A stretch of DNA of 64,000 bases from Xanthoparmelia taractica (lineage: Eukaryota; Ascomycota; Lecanoromycetes; Lecanorales; Parmeliaceae): contig JANQBS010000057.1 of the NCBI GenBank assembly GCA_033085395.1, positions 1 through 64,000 on the forward strand. Direction: 5' to 3'. The translations under genes and the position numbers were made by a program. The notes under the pieces are model-generated. The model did no database searches. It was given only the letters and a program-made list of their open reading frames with translations, and had not been told where the DNA came from. This document shows positions 57,551 through 64,000 of this stretch, piece by piece. Numbering within the stretch: the first letter of the stretch is position 1; each line of letters begins with the position of its first letter.

Positions 57551-59441
57551 ATGGCTTCGGAAACGGCTATACGAAGGTTCCCCAAAATGTCTTTGGGTAG
57601 CACAAGGTATAACACGAGGCCGAGAGCGGGCTTACCGGAGTTCGATATGTTCCCACCGTTGGGCAAGACGAATGGCTTCGTCATACAGATTACAGAAGCC
57701 CCTCCTCCTCCTGCTGGGCCTCCTTCCGTTACCCCAGAGACGCAGGATACAGCTGAAAATGCCCCAAAACAAAAACCACAGCCGCCGCCTCTCGCTATAC
57801 CTCCTAAGGCCTACATCTCAGACAATCACCGACCTCCTACACCTCCGAGTCCTCCCACATCGTTCCCTACTCGCAGTCGAGCCGCGTCGCCCACTGAAAT
57901 CCCGTTGCCACGCTCCACTACGAACTCACCAGCACTCGTGCGCAGTAACAGCGGCGCTACACCCGTAATGCGTTCAATGTTTCCTTGCTACGACCCTAAT
58001 ATACCTTTGACGCAACAGCAATATCGACCTGATATAGACAGGGTGCCTGGGTTAGCAAGCGCCATGGCTGTGGCAGGGACCTCTTCATTTCGTCCGCCCT
58101 CATACTCACAGCAAGTAAACAACCGTCCAAGCTCGGCATACCTACAATCGGAGAGAGGAAGACTGAAGGCTGCAGATATCAAAGAATCACCATTTCGATC
58201 TGCAGACAATGCCGAACACCAAATAGCCCTCTCCAGTTCGGAACAGCTTCTGGATCTCTGGGATATCGCCAATGGGCAGACAGCCTCAGAAGAAGTTGTT
58301 GATACGTACGTTTTAGAGCTTAGCTGGTAGGTGGACCTGTCCCGAATGTACCTTGAAGACATGCTAACGAGCCAACAGCGATGACCTGACCGTTGGCCGT
58401 GAAATCATCACCTTCAACGCCTCCGCCTCTGATCCAATCTACACCCTCGAAGCCTCTCGTTCCAACATCACCATTTCCCGCACCCACCCCGGGAACCGCA
58501 ATCCAACCATTCAAATCGCCACCTCAACCCTCGAAAAGCCCACGTCGGTAGACCCCCTCGTGACCTGCACCTTCCCCAAACTAGCCGGCCTCATGGCCCT
58601 CGACCACTCATCCAACGTAGCAGTCACCCACAAGCTCGACCGCAAAGCGAGCGCCGACCTGCAAGCCGAAGCCATCAGCAGGGCTCAAGAGCAGGAAGCC
58701 AGCATGCTACTGTGGGACAGCGACAGCAACAAATACTGCGTCATGCATCCGACACTGCTCGACTCGGCAGCCACAACGCTCCCCATTGACATCATCCCGA
58801 ACCCTTCGAACCCGCAGAAAATCACAATCTTCGCCCCGGAAACCAACACGCCTCTCCTCACGCTCTCCCTCCAATCGCTCGCACTCACCCTCCACGCACC
58901 CGCCATAAAGGCCCTCCCATCCCTCTACATCCTCGACACACTAATGTCGACCCTCCTCGCATTGCTCCTCCACCTCCACCGCTCCTGCGCCACCCCATCC
59001 ACATCCCCATCCCCACCCATCTCAACCTCCCCCCAGCACCCCCTCTTCCCCCCACCACCAACCCACGCATCCAACACGCCCCGTTCCTCCCTCAAAAACA
59101 AAAGATCCCCATCCCGTTTCTCCATATTCCGATCCACAAAGTCGATGAAATCGACTCGCTCCCTGCACTCCTCCGTCTCCGCAGCCTACGGGCAGCAGGA
59201 CATCGAACTGCAACATCTGCCCCCGCCGCACCCGGGACCGGAGACGGTTACAGGGAGGAAGCGTCATCAGCCACCGAAGCAACTTTTCTCGGCCCACGAC
59301 GAGAGTTTGCCCAAGACGACGAGGGCGGTGTTGAGGTTGCTGTATTGGGCGTTCGAGGTGCTGTTTTGGTTCTTGGGCGTGGTGGTGCAGGTGCTCGCTG
59401 CTGGGGTGGTGGGGGTGGGGAAGCTGGTTGCGAAATTGTAG
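57551..59441 (+). CDS. Proline-rich protein with C-terminal membrane anchor, 605 aa
   Basis: Exons 57,551-58,305 and 58,379-59,441 are joined through a GTACGT..CAACAG intron with a CTAAC branch motif. The N-terminal 250 residues are proline- and serine-rich (PPPPAGPP, PPTPPSPPTSFPTRSRA). The middle, about 250-440, looks folded and beta-rich, beginning TDDLTVGREIITFNAS. Then comes a basic Ser-rich linker (KNKRSPSRFSIFRSTKSMKS). The C-terminus, about 565-603, is a hydrophobic segment (RLLYWAFEVLFWFLGVVVQV) that would anchor the protein in a membrane with most of it in the cytosol. I recall similar uncharacterised ascomycete proteins; the function is unknown. An internal ATG at 57,584 could also be the start. 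Confidence 0.8.
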
Positions 59442-59524
59442 AGCAACATATTACTTACATGTTGGTTGTCTTGGGAGTCAAGTGCGCTCGCTGGATGATA
59501 TGATATGATATGATAGATAGTCCC

Positions 59525-59550
59525 AGAGAGAGAGAGAGAGAGAGAGAGAG
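59525..59550. repeat. (AG)13 microsatellite
   Basis: Thirteen AG dinucleotides, preceded by a short ATGAT repeat at about 59,497-59,517, in the 3' flank of the preceding gene. Confidence 0.9.
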
Positions 59551-59917
59551 AAACGAGCCGTCTGGTCCACGTGCTTCCAGTCCTATCTATCGATCTAATG
59601 ATAATATACTGTATGCAAAGCCAAACCCTACCCTACCCATCTTTGCTTTTGAAACGAGAAAAGCTAGCAGGAAATGGATGCTCAGAAATGTCCAGCGCAA
59701 ACCATCACCCAAGCAATTATTCATCCATGCATCCATCCATGCATCATCAATGTCCAATCGCAACGTGCTTGCTCGCGCCGAACGAGAACCAGCATACTGT
59801 TTCCAAAGGCATCCCATCCCATTCCATTTCCAGTTGAGTGAGTGCGGTGCAAACCTCTCAACCCACGCACGTCCCCTACGTCCCCAAGACCAACCCAACC
59901 CAACCCAAATCCCATCA

Positions 59918-61934
59918 TCAAAACGCCTCAAAAAGATCCGACTGCTTCTGCACCAACTGCGCCCAATCGTCTTCTTCTTCCGACTTTTCTTCCTCATCAG
60001 ACCGCAACAGAGCCATCTTGACCATTTCCTCCTCGGCCTGACTGAGCCCTCCTTCGTTATTATTGGGACCGTTCTCGTGGGTTTTTGCTGCAGCGGTGGT
60101 GACGCTGGTGGCGCGAGCGACGGGGATGGCGCTGGGATTGGGGATGTCAGAGTCAGAGTCCGAGTGGCTGGTTGACTGACTGGATTTACTGCCTTTGTCG
60201 TTGGTCTCGGCACGTTTGCCCTCTTCATCTTTGGCTCCCTCCTTATTCTCTGTTAACACCTCTTCTTCCCCCTCCTCCTCCTCCTCCTTCTCCTCCTTCT
60301 CCTTCTTCACAACCTCCTCCATCTTAACCTTGTCATCTCCCCGACTCAATATCCCAAAAACACCCTTCGCCAACTCCCCATTCGCGCTCATGACCTCCAC
60401 CATCCTCTCAGTCTCCGCGAGGACGAGGTCCCAGTAGTGCTCCGCAACATGCCGCGTCAGGAATTCACGAACCTCCAGGCTGCCGACCTGGAACAGCGAC
60501 TCAATCACCACCAACATCTCCTTCATCGGCGTCCGCGCCAGGGCCTTGAGCTTCCGGAAGACGAGGTGCCGCAGGCCCGGCATCTCGAGCATCTGGGCTA
60601 GCTAGTAAATCGTCCCGCAGCGCAGAACCTCTTGTCGAACGTTCTCGGGGCTCAGGTCGCCTTCGAGACGGACGTGGACGGTGCCGTCGTCCAGAATGTT
60701 GGGACGGTACTCGCGGCGGTCAATGTATTCGCCGACAGGCCGGAAGTCGTTGGCGTCGATGGAGGATAGCAGGGGCGACATGATGTACCAGCCGTTTTCT
60801 GGATGGTGTGTCAAAAGTTTTGACAGTGGCGGGCTTGCGTCGAGACGGCGGCGTTGCACTTTAAATCTCTTGTGAGGGTTGTCAACGTATATGATGACCG
60901 TGTCTGGACTGAATGTGAAGAGTTGTCAGCAATTAGAAAGGAATCGAATCATATTGCCATTGGCTTACTCGTTGACATCAATGTTCTTATTGATCGATTG
61001 ATAGGGCGTTCCGCGAGGTACAGAAGGCCTTGGAGTCACAAGTTTGCCAGGACCGGCTGCCAACGGTGTAAAAGGCCTCATCGAGAAACGCCCAGAGGAA
61101 TCGACCTTGCTTCTCTTGCTCGACTGCGAGAACGTCGGGTATGGCGGGTCCGCATCATCATACAAAGCGTCCATTTCCTCAGAAGAGAACGAGTTGATGG
61201 ACTCTCGCTTGATCTTTGGCCCAGCGGGATTTCCTTGGGGGAGAAAAAGGTCCTCCGGTTCTTCGTCGTCTAATGCCTCGTTGCGGTACCCTGGAGGATA
61301 TTTGAATTCGGGGGTGCCTTTACGCTTCAGACCTCGGTACACTTTTCCAACAGGCAACTTCCCTTTCTTAGCACCCCCAGTTGCCGTTCTGTCTGGATGC
61401 TGCGCGTGGAGTTTTTTTTTCCAATAGTCAAGGTCTTTCCATGCGAAGATCCTGCCCCCGTTGTACTGGTCGATGTATTCCGACCAAGCCTTCGCAAGAG
61501 AGCGGTTCGTTGTGGAAGATCGAATGGCTCGGCCCATGTCAATGTCGATTGGCTCGAGCCCTTTCGTGGGAGCCCACATGCTAATGGGGAGAATTAGTCG
61601 AACAACGTCACTCACTCATTGACCATAAGATAACTTACAATTCCAGTGTCCCCAGGTTGATAGCAGGGACACTCCTCTCGCTGATCAAGAAGCCACCTGC
61701 TTTGTACGGTTTTTCCCAAGTGCCATCTGCTCGTCGGGCAGTATCAGGCCGTGGCAGATGGGTGAAGAATGTCTGAATTATCTCCTCGTCACAGATCACA
61801 ATGGGCCAGTCTTCTCCACTCTTTTCGATGCTGAAGTAGTCTCCTTCCTTTGGGTCGTTGATCTCGGTCTGCATAATGTTTCTGTGGCCGAAAGGGGTCC
61901 TGGCAGAGGGCAGTCTAGGCCCGAAGTGAGACAT
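59918..61934 (-). CDS. PWWP-like and BTB-domain fungal protein with internal TAG
   Basis: The N-terminal exon (61,934 to about 61,639) encodes a segment with WPIVICDEEIIQTFF and GTLEF, resembling a PWWP-type chromatin-binding fold. After an intron it continues FMWAPTKGLEPID and a disordered basic linker with a KRSK cluster. A second intron (from about 60,968) leads into a BTB-like domain starting DPDTVIIYVDNPHKRFKVQR. Its last helices read ENVRQEVLRCGTIY, then TAG (60,604-60,602), then LAQMLEMPGLRHLVFRKLKA in the same frame. The sequence after TAG clearly continues the domain, followed by an acidic tail to 59,918. No GT..AG pair removes the TAG. Translation would end early unless TAG is read through or is a sequence error. 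Confidence 0.8.
60602..60604 (-). other. In-frame TAG followed by CTAG inside the BTB domain
   Basis: On the coding strand the bases read TAC TAG CTA GCC. The two halves of the domain lie on either side without loss of frame. CTAG directly after a stop is the context known to favour readthrough, best studied after TGA. Confidence 0.8.
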
Positions 61935-62948
61935 TGCGTGGTGAATAGTGGATACTGATGGAGGGATGTGATGTGCTAAATCGACCGAAATTGGAAGGTT
62001 TGGACAAGCGTAACGTTTCTGTGGCCTCTCACAAGTTCAGGAAAAACCTCTGAGACGGCAGAATTCAAGGATTCAGCCACTTCTAGTTTATCACTGATGT
62101 GCTTGGTGTGTGAAGGACGAGTTTTTCTCAAGGATAGTGCGGAGCGAAGGTTTTAGAGTAGTGAGGTTGTAGAAGGATCAACTGTCAGTAAGAACACAAC
62201 AAGAGGATGAATGTGAGGCTTGTTGTACGGAGAAAGTAAAGCTCGAGTGATTTGGCTGGTTTTAGGGGCTTGTGAACCTTGAAAGTGTCACACACTTAGG
62301 TCTATCCTGCGTATATGAGCTTTGAAATTGAGGGAAATCTGAAGCCCCCTTAGGCGTTGCTGTTCTGAAATGCAGCTGAAATGACAATTTTGCTCTGCTT
62401 TGGAGAAAGAGACAGGTCTTAAATGATGGTTTGACGAAGCTGTTTGAAGAGGAGAATGAAAAGCTTTATGACTCGGTGAGTTGACTCTGCGGAAGTTATC
62501 AGTGTCTTCCATTCATGTGCCTTGGATGTTATTGTCCGCTGCTAGAGTGACAATACTTCTTCAGAAACCTTGTTCACATATGAACGCGACAAATGGATTG
62601 CTTAAGTCGAAGGTAAGGCAGCGATCAGGATGGACGCAGAAAAGAGGGACGAAGCTGAACAGGCGGTATTTTCAGATCCAATATCAAGCCTTGGTGCAAT
62701 GTCCACCATTTTAGGCTCGAAATGTCTTCTCGTCCCTTGAGCCAATCAATTGGGTTTGGTCCTGCAGCGCCAGGGAGCTTAGTCAAGTCACAAGAAACCA
62801 CGAAAAGCGAGCCATGAAAGACTTCACGGCAAATTTGAAGGGATATAGAGTTCAAGCCAGTCCTTTCAATTCACTTGCGATACTGAGGCCCAAGCCCAAG
62901 ACCAAAACCAGGGCCGATCACCCACGAGGATGGCCGCGCTCGACGTTC
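61935..62948. other. Intergenic region between two minus-strand genes
   Basis: This is the upstream region of the PWWP-like/BTB gene and 3' flank of the membrane-protein gene. No gene is supported. A short frame at 62,481-62,714 has no features. Confidence 0.5.
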
Positions 62949-63893
62949 TTATCGATGATACTCCATTTTCCTGACCAGCGTCTCCCGCAATCTATGCAGC
63001 CCTCTTTGAGCAAAAAGGGTTGTGACCGTCAGTGATATGATGGCGATATCGGTGGTGGCAACGCCTCTCCAGCCGGCATGATCGGGGTCGAAGTACTTAT
63101 ACACGTACTCGCCTGTGATAAACCGGCCAAAGACTGTCCATATGGCGTATAAGAGGTAGATAGCGATGACGCCGGCGAGCTGGGCGGCCAGATCCTGAAA
63201 GCTTCAGATTATTATTATCTCCAATCAAAGGCAAGATACCTTCTGCTTTCGGACGCTACTCAGAACCATTACCTCCGAAAAGGCGATAACGGAGTTGAGA
63301 GTCGTGATGCTGATAAAAACAAAGCAGCGAAGAGCCTCGCCCTTGCCTCCGTGGCCAAGGACAGGACCCGAACGGTGAAGCACCAGCCAATATACGATGC
63401 TGACCACGAAGGGGAATGTGTTAGTGACGGTATAGAAGGTCGAGAATACGATAGAGTTAGTGTCAGTCGACGTTAGGGCGAGAGACCGGCCTGTATCTGG
63501 GCAAGGAATTTCCCCTTGGCTTGTTCTTCTGGAGGCAATCGACCATAAGGTGCTAAGATATGTTGCAGGGACCAGGACTATTACCGAAATCAATGGATTG
63601 ATGCAATGCAGAGGCGAGAAACCCACCATTGTCATCCAGTAGTAGAGCATCTGGATCACCAGGCTGACATTGCTCGCTTCGAAAGCGGACTGCTTTCCTC
63701 TCTGGTTATAATTAATTCCATAGAGTATGTCTAGAGTGAAAAGGACAGTCAGGAACGATGCAATGATCGCTCGAACAGCAATAATTGCCCTTTGACTAAT
63801 GAAAGGCCACGGTGAATGACAGACACATAGAAAGATCGAGACACCGTGTGGAAGTCTATTTGCTCGAGGGAGAAGAGGAGTCGTCTCTGCCAT
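62949..63893 (-). CDS. Polytopic membrane protein, uncharacterised
   Basis: The start MAETTPLLPRANR has a TTPLLP motif like acidic-dileucine signals that send proteins to vacuoles or endosomes. About six hydrophobic spans follow: AVRAIIASFLTVLFTLDIL, LVIQMLYYWMTMVGF, PLISVIVLVPATYLSTLW, TNTFPFVVSIVYWLVLH, CFVFISITTLNSVIAF, and, after an intron from about 63,241 to about 63,196, LAGVIAIYLLYAIWTVFG. The end is basic and short (RETLVRKMEYHR). I recall related uncharacterised multi-span proteins in filamentous ascomycetes; no transport motif is visible. The ATG at 63,893 is preferred because the frame upstream has no earlier ATG start. Confidence 0.75.
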
Positions 63894-64000
63894 CGTCTCA
63901 GATCTCGGTAGTACTTCCCTACCGGTACAATCTTGAAGACTATGGCTGCGGGTGTCGAACAAAGAAGCTAGAACAACAGAGTATGAACAAGGTAGAAGGA

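Noticed and set aside
1..64000. CRISPR array, prokaryotic operons, phage or biosynthetic gene cluster
   Set aside because: No regular spacer-repeat array and no polyketide or peptide synthetase; the intron-containing fungal gene structure excludes a prokaryotic reading.

Overview
The window reads as nuclear DNA of a filamentous ascomycete (Pezizomycotina). Most genes carry short introns of about 45-110 nt with GT..AG ends and CTAAC/CTGAC branch-like motifs. Several families are typical of these fungi: HIR3, a Chs5/Arf1-binding protein, a con-10-like stress protein, a fungal BTB/PWWP-like protein and an NF-X1 finger helicase. The left edge (1 to about 2,680) is an extremely AT-rich block that almost lacks CA/TG dinucleotides, as expected of a repeat mutated by RIP (repeat-induced point mutation). 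I cannot name the species or class.

Layout. 1-2,680: RIP-mutated repeat relic with one small GC-rich island. 2,700-5,580: gene-poor DNA with a probable decayed gene. 5,584-6,294: hypothetical protein. 6,538-8,915 (-): ChAPs family protein (Bch1/Bud7/Chs6 type) with damage near its N-terminus, divergent from HIR3 (9,256-15,617, +). 15,765-16,629 (-): riboflavin synthase. 16,836-18,433 (+): mitochondrial CoA-transferase resembling SUGCT. 20,047-22,354 (-): MIT-like plus Myb/SANT protein. 24,293-25,909 (+): PHD-finger protein. 27,391-29,446 (+): acidic conserved fungal protein. 30,706-32,625 (+): AGC/S6-like kinase. 34,309-35,357 (+): secreted expansin-like protein. 36,537-39,569 (-): large mitochondrial protein. 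40,018-41,691 (+): PARP-type zinc-finger protein. 43,041-48,583 (+): ZNFX1/Hrr1-like NF-X1 helicase. 49,425-50,412 (+): BTB protein. 51,326-51,941: gene broken across frames. 52,722-53,501 (+): glutathione S-transferase. 55,207-55,502 (+): con-10-like. 56,285-56,682 (+): CHZ-domain-like. 57,551-59,441 (+): proline-rich membrane-anchored protein. 59,918-61,934 (-): PWWP-like/BTB protein interrupted by an in-frame TAG. 62,949-63,893 (-): polytopic membrane protein.

The window is mostly ordinary chromosomal gene space, not an operon or a biosynthetic cluster. A chromatin theme recurs: HIR3, the PHD-finger protein, the PARP-type finger protein, the CHZ-like protein, the PWWP-like/BTB protein and a helicase of the family acting in small-RNA silencing. 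The RIP block shows that genome defence has operated here.

The most unusual observations are: the TAG-CTAG stop inside a conserved domain at 60,604 (readthrough, nonsense mutation or sequence error); the combined frameshift, in-frame stop and probable GC-AG intron in the ChAPs gene; the frame-scattered gene at 51.3-51.9 kb; a MIT-like plus Myb architecture; and a uORF whose stop overlaps the start of the PHD gene (TAATG). All calls rest on reading the sequence and on remembered family features. No search was run.
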